A stretch of DNA of 6,491 nt from an uncultured Pseudorhodobacter sp. (GCA_945952425.1 CAMFIX010000177.1:1-6491), one strand, 5' to 3'. Positions 1-6,491 are shown, counted from the stretch's first letter. Numbers and translations: made by a program. The notes: generated by a model from the letters alone, not told the origin.

Positions 1-911
1 AACTGCGCAGAAACCGGTTCGTCGACGCTGAATTGCCGGATCTAAACGGCTCTTGGGGCCTAATCGCGCAAGGCAAGGCCGATGGCCGCAGGTCCCGGCG
101 GCGCAAGCTCCTGCGCGAGGCCAAGCACTGCGAGCGCGTCGAACACTGCCTCATCTGCGGTTGGACGCCCGAACAGATATCCGGCCGGATGCGCTATGAA
201 GGCGCGCCGGAGCGGGTCTGTCAGGAAACCATCTACCGCCACATCTACTCCGACGAGGGACGGAAGTCCGAGCTCTGGCGCCATCTACCCTCCGGCCGCC
301 GCCGTCGCCGCGGCTACCGCCTGCGCAAGCGCCCGCCGCCGAAATTCGCCCCGGAGCGCAGCATCTTGTTCCGTCCCGAGGTCGTCGCCCACCGTCAGGA
401 GTTTGGGCACTGGGAAGGCGACCTGGTCCTCTTCCGCCAGAAATTCGGCGCCGCAAATGTCACGACGCTGATCGAACGTATGAGCCGCTTCCTCGTCGTC
501 CTGAAGAACCCCGAGAAGTGGGCGAAGCCGATCATGACGCAGATCGCGACTACTCTCGGCCCCCTGCCCGCGAAGGCGCGCCGCTCCGTGACCTTCGACC
601 GCGGATCGGAGTTCGTCGACGGACCGCATCTGCAAGCCAAGACCGGCGCAAGGACCTGGTTCTGCGATCCCCAGTCGCCGTGGCAAAAGGGAGCGATCGA
701 ACATGCCAACAAGCGCCTTAGCCGCTGGATCCCTCGCGATACCGACCCCGGGCGCCTCTCTCAAGCCGACCTCCGCGATCTTTGCGCCGCCCTGAACGAG
801 ACCCCGCGCAAGTGCCTGGGCTTCCGGACCCCCGCCGAAGTCTTCCGCGCCCATATCCTCGGACAAGGGCATCGGCAGGCGAAGTTATCAACCAAACCAA
901 AGTCGAATCTG
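1..911 (+). CDS. IS30-family transposase, 5' end outside window, no stop inside the element
   Basis: DDE transposase that cuts and joins the ends of an IS30-type element. The reading frame is already open at base 1, where it encodes ELRRNR, the end of the N-terminal helix-turn-helix region (SRELRRN pattern). The true start is therefore upstream, and the TTG at 33 is not a real start. The catalytic core is intact: D in HWEGDLV (420-422), D in TFDRGSEF (597-599) and E in SPWQKGAIEHAN (699-701), with 33 residues between the last two, as expected for the DD(33)E of IS30. The usual C-terminal block (TPRKCLGFRTPAEVFRA) ends near 860. No stop follows in this frame until 1350-1352, well inside the antisense of the neighbouring ATPase gene. 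The protein therefore either runs on into host sequence or the element lost its original 3' end. Family call is firm; whether it is functional is unknown. Confidence 0.85.
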
Positions 912-912
912 G
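892..912. repeat. Candidate right terminal inverted repeat of the IS30 element
   Basis: Read on the - strand, 910 to 892 is AGATTCGACTTTGGTTTGG. This resembles the AGATTC.A.TTGG core that I recall from the terminal repeats of IS30 itself. It sits after the last conserved transposase residues and 40 bases before the stop of the ATPase gene, where an element end is expected. The partner repeat is outside the window, so this is a resemblance and not a demonstrated repeat. Confidence 0.4.
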
Positions 913-931
913 GGTCGCGCGTCGAGTCCCC
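911..931. other. Imperfect palindrome at the IS/operon junction
   Basis: GGGG (911-914) can pair with CCCC (928-931) and TCG (915-917) with CGA (923-925), leaving a two-base bulge (926-927) and a five-base loop. No T-run follows on either strand, so it is not a convincing intrinsic terminator. It could be a weak or Rho-assisted 3' hairpin of the operon, or part of the palindromic type of target that IS30 elements are known to favour. At this size and GC content it may also be chance. Confidence 0.25.
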
Positions 932-949
932 GGGTTGCTTCGCGGCTTT

Positions 950-2017
950 TCAGCCTTCAGGCGCGGTGGCCGTCGAGGGGGGGCAGGCCTGGCCCATGGC
1001 GTCGAAGACATGGACCCGACCGGGGGCAAAGGCGCAGATTTCGCCCTCTGAGACCTGCAAGTCGCCGGAGACCTTCGCCATGAAATCCACCGGACCCCCA
1101 AGGTGCAAAAGCTGCACCTCGCCCAAATGTTCGATCAGCCGGACCTGGCCTTTCAGCGGACCCTCGGGTGAGAGATGCAGGTCCTCGGGGCGCAGTCCGA
1201 CATGGCCCTGGCGCGCCGGGGGTGCAAAACCCAAAGCCAGGCGGACGCCGCCGGGAAGAAGCGCCGCCTCGCCCTCGAAACTTGCCGGGATCAAGTTCAT
1301 CGCAGGCGCCCCGATAAAGCCTGCAACGAAAAGATTGGCGGGGTTGCGGTAGAGCTCGATCGGGCGGCCCACCTGCTCGATCCGGCCCGCGCGAAGGACG
1401 ACGATGCGGTCGGCCAGGGTCATGGCTTCGACCTGATCATGGGTCACATAGATCATCGTCGTGCCTGGCAGCGACTTCTTGAGCGCCGCCAATTCCACCC
1501 GTGTCGAGGCGCGCAACGCCGCGTCAAGGTTCGACAGCGGCTCGTCAAAGAGGAAGACCCCGGCGTTGCGGGTGATGGCGCGGCCAATGGCGACGCGCTG
1601 GCGCTGGCCGCCGGACAGGGCCTTGGGATGGCGCGAAAGATAGGGCGTCAGCTGCAGGCGCTCGGCCGCATCCGTCACGCGGGCGGTGATCTCGGCCCGG
1701 GGCAGGCCTGCGACCTGCAGCCCGAAGGCCATGTTCTGAAACACTGTCATGTGCGGGTAAAGCGCGTAGGATTGAAAGACCATGGCAATGCCGCGCTCGG
1801 CCGGCGGGGTGCGCGACATCTCGATCCCGCCCAGCTGCAGGCTGCCGGCCGAGATCTCTTCCAGCCCCGCGATGCAGCGCAGAAGCGTGGACTTGCCGCA
1901 GCCCGAGGGGCCGACGAAGGCCACGAACTCGCCCGAGGCGATGTCAAGGTCGATGCCCTGCAACACGGGCATGGTGCCGAAGTGCTTGGAGAGGGCGCAA
2001 AGGCGCAGGTCGGTCAT
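950..2017 (-). CDS. Sugar ABC transporter ATP-binding protein, MalK/UgpC type (CUT1 family)
   Basis: Cytoplasmic ATPase that powers the importer encoded by the same operon. The 355-residue product has all ABC motifs: Walker A GPSGCGKST (36-44), Q-loop Q82 in VFQSYALYPHMTV, signature LSGGQ (134-138), Walker B VFLFDEP (154-160), D-loop SNLD (162-165) and switch histidine H193 in VTHDQ. A C-terminal regulatory TOBE-type region follows, including the typical GLRPEDL block (274-280). Length is normal for MalK/UgpC proteins. The ATG lies one base after the stop of the oxidoreductase gene and has a good Shine-Dalgarno (GGGAGG, 5-base spacer). The last ten or so residues (CPPSTATAPEG) are an unconserved tail. 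The gene is last in the operon; its stop is about 40 bases from the IS30 end, and it appears undamaged. The family call is very safe. The substrate cannot be told from this subunit. Confidence 0.95.
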   Translation of the reverse strand: MTDLRLCALSKHFGTMPVLQGIDLDIASGEFVAFVGPSGCGKSTLLRCIAGLEEISAGSLQLGGIEMSRTPPAERGIAMVFQSYALYPHMTVFQNMAFGLQVAGLPRAEITARVTDAAERLQLTPYLSRHPKALSGGQRQRVAIGRAITRNAGVFLFDEPLSNLDAALRASTRVELAALKKSLPGTTMIYVTHDQVEAMTLADRIVVLRAGRIEQVGRPIELYRNPANLFVAGFIGAPAMNLIPASFEGEAALLPGGVRLALGFAPPARQGHVGLRPEDLHLSPEGPLKGQVRLIEHLGEVQLLHLGGPVDFMAKVSGDLQVSEGEICAFAPGRVHVFDAMGQACPPSTATAPEG

Positions 2018-2018
2018 G

Positions 2019-3380
2019 TCAGCCTCCCGGGGTCAGGGCAGAGAGGAAGCGCACCAGGGCGCCGGGGGTGCGGTTGGCGATCTCGGCCGCATTGCGGCGC
2101 GAGATGGCGGCGCGGACGAGGCGCGCGCCAAGATAGCGGAAGGGTTCGGGCGGCAGGCGCCTGCGGCGGTCAAGCCCCACGAGCCCCGAGCGCGCCCAGT
2201 CATCCTTGCGATCCAGGATCAGGCTGGTCAGGATATGGGCGCCGACCGGGGTCTGGGCGATGCCGGTGCCGTTGAAACCCAGGCCGTAGAAGATGTTGGG
2301 TGCGGACCGAAGGCGGCCAAAGACCGGCAGATGCTCGGCCATGCAGTCGATGGGGCCGGTCCAGTCATGGGTGACACGGGGGGCGGCGGGGTAAAGGCGC
2401 TTCAACTCGGCCAGGCTGGGCGCGAGACCCCTTTCGTTGCGGTTGAAGCCCGGCCCCAGACGGTCGCCGAGCGAGATCCGCCCGCTGCCCCGGCCAAAGA
2501 TCAGGCGGCCGCCCGGCGTCTGCTGCCAGTAAAGCACATGGGCCTGCGCATCGCAGACCGAGGCTCCATGAAGGCCAAGGTCGGGCATTGGTTCGGTGGC
2601 CAGGATCTGGCTGTCGACGACATAAAGATAGGGGTGCAGTTCGGGGACCGAGGCGCTCCAGGCATTGGTGGCCAGCACGACTTTTGCGGCGGTGACGCTG
2701 CCGCCGGGCGTCACGATGCGGCAGTGCGTGCCGCTCTCGATGCGGGTGACGGGCGTGGCCTCATGCAGGCGCACGCCCTTAGCCAGGGCGAGGGCGCGCA
2801 GGCCAAGCGCCAGTTTGGCGGGATGAAGGCTGCCCGCCCGATGCTCGACCACGCCAAGGTAGGAACTGGGCGTGCCGGTCCTTTTCAGGATCTGGCCAGC
2901 ATCCAGGGCCACCAGAGGCGCTCCGCCCCGCACCGCGCCGTCCCAGGCGCCCTCTTGCGCCCTTGAACTGGCCGTCCAGAGCCAGCCGCCCAGCCGCAAG
3001 TCCATCTCGATCCGGCCCGAGGCCTGGAGGGCGGCCAGTTCCTCGATGGCGTCACAGGTGGCGCGGGCCAGGCTTTCGGCCTCGGGCCCGACAAGGCGGG
3101 TCAGCAGGTCGATCTCGGCCCACCAGGAATGGACCTGGCCGCCGTTGCGTCCCGAGGCGCCAGAGCCGCAGAGATCGGCCTCGAGGATCGTCACCGACAG
3201 GGCGGGGGCGGCGGCCTTCAGCCGCAAGGCGGTCCACAGGCCAAGATAGCCGCCCCCGATGATGGCGATGTCGGTGGCGATATCCTCGGCCAGGGGGGCG
3301 CTTGCGGGGGCGGCGCCGATGTCCTGCAGCCAAAAGCTGCGATGCGGGGCGGCGAGGGGGCGGAAGTGCAGCACGGTCAT
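2019..3380 (-). CDS. FAD-dependent oxidoreductase, DAO family (DadA/PuuB-like); candidate amine or fructosamine oxidase
   Basis: A 453-residue flavoenzyme of the D-amino-acid-oxidase fold, expected to oxidise a C-N bond of an amine or amino acid in the cytoplasm. An N-terminal Rossmann dinucleotide motif (IAIIGGGYLGLWTA, glycines 42, 44 and 47) is followed by the acidic E67 that ends the second strand (VTILEADL). Next comes the GASGRNGGQ loop (74-82), typical of glutamylputrescine-oxidase-like members. A second FAD-contacting block lies near the C-terminus (FYGLGFNGTGIAQTPVG, 364-380). No signal peptide or membrane segment is evident. The start is the ATG at 3380-3378, which overlaps the kinase stop by four bases (ATGA). 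The frame is open further upstream, but that part is antisense-free shadow over the kinase gene. The Shine-Dalgarno is weak, so translation probably depends on coupling. Its place between a FrlD-like kinase and a sugar ATPase suggests a sugar-amine substrate such as an Amadori compound. Alternatives are sarcosine/glycine-type or opine oxidases. Family firm, substrate inferred. Confidence 0.9.
   Translation of the reverse strand: MTVLHFRPLAAPHRSFWLQDIGAAPASAPLAEDIATDIAIIGGGYLGLWTALRLKAAAPALSVTILEADLCGSGASGRNGGQVHSWWAEIDLLTRLVGPEAESLARATCDAIEELAALQASGRIEMDLRLGGWLWTASSRAQEGAWDGAVRGGAPLVALDAGQILKRTGTPSSYLGVVEHRAGSLHPAKLALGLRALALAKGVRLHEATPVTRIESGTHCRIVTPGGSVTAAKVVLATNAWSASVPELHPYLYVVDSQILATEPMPDLGLHGASVCDAQAHVLYWQQTPGGRLIFGRGSGRISLGDRLGPGFNRNERGLAPSLAELKRLYPAAPRVTHDWTGPIDCMAEHLPVFGRLRSAPNIFYGLGFNGTGIAQTPVGAHILTSLILDRKDDWARSGLVGLDRRRRLPPEPFRYLGARLVRAAISRRNAAEIANRTPGALVRFLSALTPGG
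2023..2028 (-). promoter_or_regulatory. Ribosome binding site of the ATPase gene
   Basis: GGGAGG on the - strand, five bases before the ATG at 2017-2015. It lies inside the end of the oxidoreductase gene and supports the chosen ATPase start. Confidence 0.75.
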
Positions 3381-4207
3381 GGTCTTGGTCCGATCACATG
3401 GGCATAGGTCGCCAGAACCTCCGGCGGGATGGGCGAGAGGTCTTGCGGATAGCCGCCCTGATGGGCGCAGGTCAGGGCCGCCGCCCGGGCGGCAAGGCCA
3501 AGCGCCTCCTCCGCCGTGCGGCGGTTCAGGCGGTACTCGGCCAGGAAAGTGGCGATGAAACTGTCGCCCGCGCCGCAGGTGTCGACCACCTGCGCGGGGG
3601 CGGCCGCCACATGATGCAGGCGCGTCCCGTCGTGAAAGAAGGCGCCTTCCGCCCCGCAGGTCAGCACGACCTGCCCCGCACCAAGGGCCCGCAGCGCCGC
3701 GATCTCGGCCTCTGCCGCCCCCTGCCCCGAGGCGAGGACCAACGCCACCCCGCCCAGGTCCTGTTCCTGATGGCGGGTCGAGACATCCAGGCTGAAGGCC
3801 AGCCCCTGCCCCACCAGATCGCGCACCAGCGCAGGCGATGTGTTGGTGCCCAGATGCACCCAATCCGCCCGGGCCAGGGCCGACCTTCGCCCCGGCTCGG
3901 GGATATAGTGCAGCCCGCAGCCCAGATCCTCCAAGAGAAAGCGGCGGTCGCCCGCGACCTCTTCCAGCAGCGTGACGGCAGTTGTGCCGGGCAGGATCTC
4001 GACCTCGTCGCGCAGCCCGGCCCGGGCGATGGCCGCCCGCATCAGGTCCCCCGTCGCATCCCGGCCCACGGCGCCGAAGTAGCGCGCCTGCAACCCCGCG
4101 CGATGCCACTGCACCGCGACGTTCAGCGCATTGCCGCCAAAGGCCATGACCCCCCGCGTCAGGAAGAGGTCGAGGCAATTGTCGCCCAGGGCGATGACTT
4201 CGGTCAT
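3377..4207 (-). CDS. PfkB-family carbohydrate kinase, resembling fructoselysine 6-kinase (FrlD)
   Basis: ATP-dependent sugar kinase of the ribokinase/PfkB fold, 276 residues, which is short for the family but close to FrlD. The N-terminus has GDNCLD (9-13 region) and FGGNALNVAVQ (23-33), the substrate-side PfkB signature. FrlD of Escherichia coli, as I recall it, has GDNCVD and SGGNAVNVAV at the same places. The C-terminal signature VDTCGAGDSFIATF (208-221) carries the anion-hole GAG and catalytic base D215. The start ATG (4207-4205) overlaps the stop of the upstream permease as ATGA and has GAGGGG eight bases before it. The gene ends in a second ATGA with the oxidoreductase. It lies straight after two CUT1 permeases, as frlD does in Bacillus subtilis. 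It probably phosphorylates the imported sugar or sugar-amine. PfkB family is certain; the FrlD-like specificity is a motif and context inference, and other ketose or amino-sugar kinases remain possible. Confidence 0.92.
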   Translation of the reverse strand: MTEVIALGDNCLDLFLTRGVMAFGGNALNVAVQWHRAGLQARYFGAVGRDATGDLMRAAIARAGLRDEVEILPGTTAVTLLEEVAGDRRFLLEDLGCGLHYIPEPGRRSALARADWVHLGTNTSPALVRDLVGQGLAFSLDVSTRHQEQDLGGVALVLASGQGAAEAEIAALRALGAGQVVLTCGAEGAFFHDGTRLHHVAAAPAQVVDTCGAGDSFIATFLAEYRLNRRTAEEALGLAARAAALTCAHQGGYPQDLSPIPPEVLATYAHVIGPRP

Positions 4208-5025
4208 TTGCCGATCCCCTCGGTCAGGCCGCGGATGAAATACCGCTGGGTCAGGAAGAACAGGATCACGATGGGCAGGGCCGAGATCGTCATGGCGGCA
4301 AAGAGCGAGGCATAGTTGGTGCCCTGTTTCGACAGCATGGACGACAGGCCCACGGGCAGCGTCTGCACGCCGGGGCTGTTGGTGAAGATCATGGCGAAGA
4401 GATATTCGTTCCAGGCAAAGAGGATATGCAGCAGCACGCAAGAGATCAGGATCGGGCTGCACAGGGGCAGGATGATGCGCCAAAAGATCGTGCCGGGGCT
4501 GGCGCCGTCCATGGTCGCGGCCTCGTCCAGGTCGCGGGGCAGGTCCAGCATATAGGCGCGGATCAGGAAGGTGGTGAAGGGCACGCGGAAGGCGGTGTAC
4601 AGAAGGATCAGCGCGCCCTGGGTGTCATAGATCCCCAGGCCCTGCAGCAGGCGCACCAGGGGCACCAGCGCCACGGAGGGCGAGAGCATCATGCCGCCCA
4701 GGATGAAGGCCACCCACAGCGGCTGGCCCGGCATCGGCGTCCGGGTCAGGCCATAGGCCGTCCAGGCGCTGATCGTCACCGTCGTGACGGTCGAGACCGC
4801 TGTGACCAGAAGGCTGGAGGCCAGAAACCCCCGTGTCGCCTCCCAGGCCTGCCGGTAATAGGTCCAGGACCAGCGGTCGGGCAGGCCGAAGGGCGCATCG
4901 AAGATCGCCGCATTGTCGCGGAACCCGTTCAGCGCCATCCAGATCAGCGGGTAAAGCACCAGCGCGGCGAGGGCGAGAAGAAAGGCCCAGAGAAAGGCGC
5001 GGGCGAGGGCGGTTGCAAGGCTCAT
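4204..5025 (-). CDS. Sugar ABC transporter permease, CUT1 family, second subunit (MalG/UgpE/FrlM type)
   Basis: Inner-membrane channel subunit of 273 residues. Hydrophobic segments appear at about 9-32, 68-92, 103-124, 136-157, 189-210 and 243-262, the six expected for MalG-like permeases. The cytoplasmic EAA loop that docks the ATPase is clear: LDEAATMDGASPGTIFWRI (167-184). The C-terminus ends RYFIRGLTEGIGK, the usual FI.GLT.GAVK-type ending of this subunit. The ATG at 5025-5023 overlaps the upstream permease stop by four bases and has GGAGG five bases before it, which decides the start against longer frames reaching 5406. The gene ends in an ATGA overlap with the kinase. Family and subunit type are firm; substrate is not shown. 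Confidence 0.95.
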   Translation of the reverse strand: MSLATALARAFLWAFLLALAALVLYPLIWMALNGFRDNAAIFDAPFGLPDRWSWTYYRQAWEATRGFLASSLLVTAVSTVTTVTISAWTAYGLTRTPMPGQPLWVAFILGGMMLSPSVALVPLVRLLQGLGIYDTQGALILLYTAFRVPFTTFLIRAYMLDLPRDLDEAATMDGASPGTIFWRIILPLCSPILISCVLLHILFAWNEYLFAMIFTNSPGVQTLPVGLSSMLSKQGTNYASLFAAMTISALPIVILFFLTQRYFIRGLTEGIGK

Positions 5026-5939
5026 CCCACCCTCCGCCTGGCGTTCAGCGCCAGTTGCGCCAGGCCACAGACCATGGTGACGGCAAAGATCAGGCTGCCG
5101 ATCGCCGCCGCATAGCCCATGTCGTTCTGCGTGAAGCCCTGTTCGTAAAGCCAGGTGCCGAGGACCTGGGTCGCATTGTTCGGACCCCCTCCCGTCATGA
5201 CCATGATCTCGTTGAAGACCTGAAAGGCGCCGGTCACGGTGATGATGATCATCATTCCGGTCATCTCGCGCGTCATGGGCAGGGTGATCGACCAGATCTG
5301 CCGCAGGGGGCCGGCCCCGTCCATTCGGGCGGCGTCGTAAAGCTCGGCCGGGATCTTCTGGATCGCGACCGAGAACAGAAGCGCCGAATAGCCGAAACCC
5401 TGCCATTGGCTCATGGCGATGATGGCATGGATGGCGGTGGCGGGATCGCCCAGCCAGACCCGCGACCAGGCGCCCAGGCCCAGACCCTGCAGCACCCCGT
5501 CCAAGAGGCCAAGCCCTGGCTGGTAGATGAAATAGAACAAGAGCCCCGTCACGGTGGTCGAGATCGCCGAGGGGATGAAATAGACCGCCCGAAGGATCGC
5601 ACGCTGGCGGGCCTGGCCCAGCCCCTCGATGATCGCGGCCAGAAGGAAGGCGCCAAAGACCTGGAACAGGACCGAGACCACGGCATAAAGGAGGTTGTTG
5701 CCAAGCGCGGTCAGGATGACCGGGTCCTCTGCCAGGCGCTGGTAATTCTCAAACCCCGCCGAGGTGGTCTCGCCGGTGAAGATGTCCTGATGGGTCAGGC
5801 TGACGCGGAAGTTGTCGAAGATCGGCCAATAGACGAAGCCGCCCACCAAGCCCAGGGCCAGCGCCACCCAGCGCAGGCGCCAGAGGTCGCGGATCACCCG
5901 GCGCGAGGTCGCGCCGGGGTCAAGGGGACGGGTGGTCAC
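5022..5939 (-). CDS. Sugar ABC transporter permease, CUT1 family, first subunit (MalF/UgpA/FrlN type)
   Basis: Inner-membrane channel subunit of 305 residues that pairs with the next gene product. Hydrophobic segments are seen at about 24-42, 81-104, 117-139, 169-190, 227-248 and 275-296. The EAA loop is ELYDAARMDGAGPLRQIWS (199-217), and the block MVMTGGGPNNATQVL (246-260) is typical of the UgpA-like subunit. The start is taken as GTG at 5939-5937, which overlaps the TGA of the binding-protein gene (GTGA) with a weak GGAAG upstream. No nearby ATG fits, since the upstream ATG of this frame (6068) would run 129 bases through the binding-protein gene. The chosen start gives the usual length and a short polar N-terminus (TTRPLDPGATSRR) before the first membrane segment. 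Family firm, start fairly firm. Confidence 0.93.
   Translation of the reverse strand: MTTRPLDPGATSRRVIRDLWRLRWVALALGLVGGFVYWPIFDNFRVSLTHQDIFTGETTSAGFENYQRLAEDPVILTALGNNLLYAVVSVLFQVFGAFLLAAIIEGLGQARQRAILRAVYFIPSAISTTVTGLLFYFIYQPGLGLLDGVLQGLGLGAWSRVWLGDPATAIHAIIAMSQWQGFGYSALLFSVAIQKIPAELYDAARMDGAGPLRQIWSITLPMTREMTGMMIIITVTGAFQVFNEIMVMTGGGPNNATQVLGTWLYEQGFTQNDMGYAAAIGSLIFAVTMVCGLAQLALNARRRVG
5031..5035 (-). promoter_or_regulatory. Ribosome binding site of the second permease gene
   Basis: GGAGG on the - strand, five bases before the ATG at 5025-5023, inside the end of the first permease gene. It settles the start of the second permease. Confidence 0.7.
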
Positions 5940-6491
5940 TTGGCGTCTTCCGCAGCGGCGCGGACGCCCGCCATGACCTCTTCGGCCGTCATCGTGCCGC
6001 CCAGCAGGGCCTGCGAGCCATTCAGCCAGGCCGCCGCGACCTTGGGATGGTTCACCGTATCCAGCCACTGGATCAGGTAAGAGGCCTCGGCGATCTTGGC
6101 CAGGCCCTCGACGACCGCGGGGCTCATCGTTGCGGGATCTGCGCCGCCCACCACGGCCGAGGGCTGGCCATAGGGCGGCGCGGACAGAAGCTTGCCATTC
6201 TCGGGCGTGGTCAGGAATTTCAGGAAATCCACCGCCAGGGGCACGTTGTCTGAGGCGGTCGAGACCATATAGCCCTCGGGCGCGCCCTCCAGCGCCTTGG
6301 GATCGCCCTTGGCCTCTTTCGGCGCCGGCAGGACGAAGAAGCCGAAATCCTCGGGCTTCAGCGCCGTGCTGGCCGAGGCGGCATTGTCGAACTCGATGAT
6401 CTCTTGGTAATACATGGCCGCCTTGCCGTCCGAGAGGCTTTGCAGCGCGGTCTGATAGGCGATGCCGTTCATCTCGGGGCCGACGGTGCAG
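5936..6491 (-). CDS. Sugar ABC transporter substrate-binding protein, C-terminal part (5' end outside window)
   Basis: Periplasmic binding protein of the CUT1 importer (MalE/UgpB/FrlO type). Only the last 184 complete residues are inside the window. The frame is open to the edge (CTVGPE precedes the methionine at 6472), so that ATG is internal and not the start. Typical C-lobe features are LSDGKAAMYYQ, the APEGYMVST block, AVDFLKFLTTPENGKLL and PYGQPSAV. The C-terminus has the helix AAAWLNGSQALLGGTMTAEE often seen in these proteins as the repeated-domain closing segment. Members are usually a little over 400 residues, so more than half, including the signal peptide, lies beyond 6491. Its stop overlaps the GTG of the first permease. 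Being first of the transporter genes, it lies closest to the unseen promoter. Family call is firm; ligand unknown. Confidence 0.9.
   Translation of the reverse strand, partial: CTVGPEMNGIAYQTALQSLSDGKAAMYYQEIIEFDNAASASTALKPEDFGFFVLPAPKEAKGDPKALEGAPEGYMVSTASDNVPLAVDFLKFLTTPENGKLLSAPPYGQPSAVVGGADPATMSPAVVEGLAKIAEASYLIQWLDTVNHPKVAAAWLNGSQALLGGTMTAEEVMAGVRAAAEDAK

Larger units (their letters stand above)
1..912 (+). mobile_element. IS30-family insertion sequence, right-hand part
   Basis: The transposase gene and the sequence just after it form the 3' part of an IS30-type element whose left end lies before the window. The right boundary is placed near 912 because conserved transposase sequence ends about position 860, an A/T-richer stretch follows (880-910), and 892-910 looks like an IS30-type terminal repeat. 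The ATPase gene on the other strand ends at 950, so the boundary must lie before that. The left terminal repeat and the target duplication cannot be checked here. The exact end is uncertain by a few tens of bases. Confidence 0.7.

Noticed and set aside
33..35. TTG at 33 as the transposase start
   Set aside because: The frame already encodes IS30-like residues (ELRRNR) before it, so the gene begins upstream of the window.
1175..2966. Long + strand open frames over the ATPase and oxidoreductase genes (1175-2275, 1782-2966)
   Set aside because: They lie antisense to two well-supported genes, have low-complexity Arg/Gly/Ala-rich products with no recognisable domain, and arise from the G/C third-position bias of the real genes.
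3381..4178. N-terminal extension of the oxidoreductase frame to 4178
   Set aside because: The extension lies over the kinase gene in another frame and is low-complexity. The ATG at 3380 gives a normal Rossmann-first protein and an ATGA overlap.
3302..6080. Long + strand open frames over the kinase and permease genes (3302-4315, 4833-6080)
   Set aside because: Same reason: mirror frames of high-GC coding sequence, with no family motifs and no plausible operon context.
6470..6472. ATG at 6472 as the start of the binding protein
   Set aside because: It would give only 178 residues, lacking the signal peptide and N-lobe, and the frame is open to the window edge.
1..6491. RNA genes, CRISPR arrays, defence system or phage genes
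   Set aside because: No tRNA-like cloverleaf, repeat-spacer pattern or defence-type domain was seen; nearly all bases are taken up by the IS and the transport/catabolic operon.

Overview
The window looks like chromosome or large-plasmid DNA of a high-GC alphaproteobacterium, probably of the Rhodobacter/Paracoccus group. This rests on the strong G/C bias at third codon positions, the tightly overlapping gene starts, and the style of the IS30-type transposase and sugar ABC transporter proteins. The assignment is an inference from sequence style, not from a marker gene.

Layout. Positions 1 to about 912 (+ strand) hold the 3' part of an IS30-family insertion sequence. Its transposase has a complete DDE triad with DD(33)E spacing but no stop codon inside the element. 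From about 913 to 949 there is a short host spacer. Positions 950 to 6491 (all - strand, read right to left) hold six co-directional genes. In transcription order these are a sugar-type solute-binding protein (5' part outside the window), two CUT1-type permeases, a PfkB-family sugar kinase, a DAO-family FAD oxidoreductase, and a MalK/UgpC-type ATPase. The first four junctions are 4-base stop/start overlaps (one GTGA, three ATGA), and the last is a one-base gap. This is clearly one translationally coupled operon. Its promoter and first gene start lie beyond 6491.

How the genes work together. The binding protein, permeases and ATPase make a complete importer. The kinase has the N-terminal GDNC(V/L)D and GGNA.NVAV pattern that I associate with fructoselysine 6-kinase (FrlD). 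The order binding protein, permease, permease, kinase matches the frlO-frlN-frlM-frlD part of the Bacillus subtilis fructosamine (Amadori compound) operon as I recall it. The extra flavoenzyme could be an oxidative amadoriase or another sugar-amine oxidase. The best reading is an uptake and catabolism operon for an Amadori compound or another amino-substituted sugar. No deglycase (FrlB/SIS domain) gene is visible; if present it lies upstream, outside the window. The substrate is inferred, not shown.

The operon and the IS are convergent, with the IS end about 40 bases past the ATPase stop. No RNA genes, CRISPR array or clear terminator were seen. The only stretch without a gene is the short IS/operon junction.
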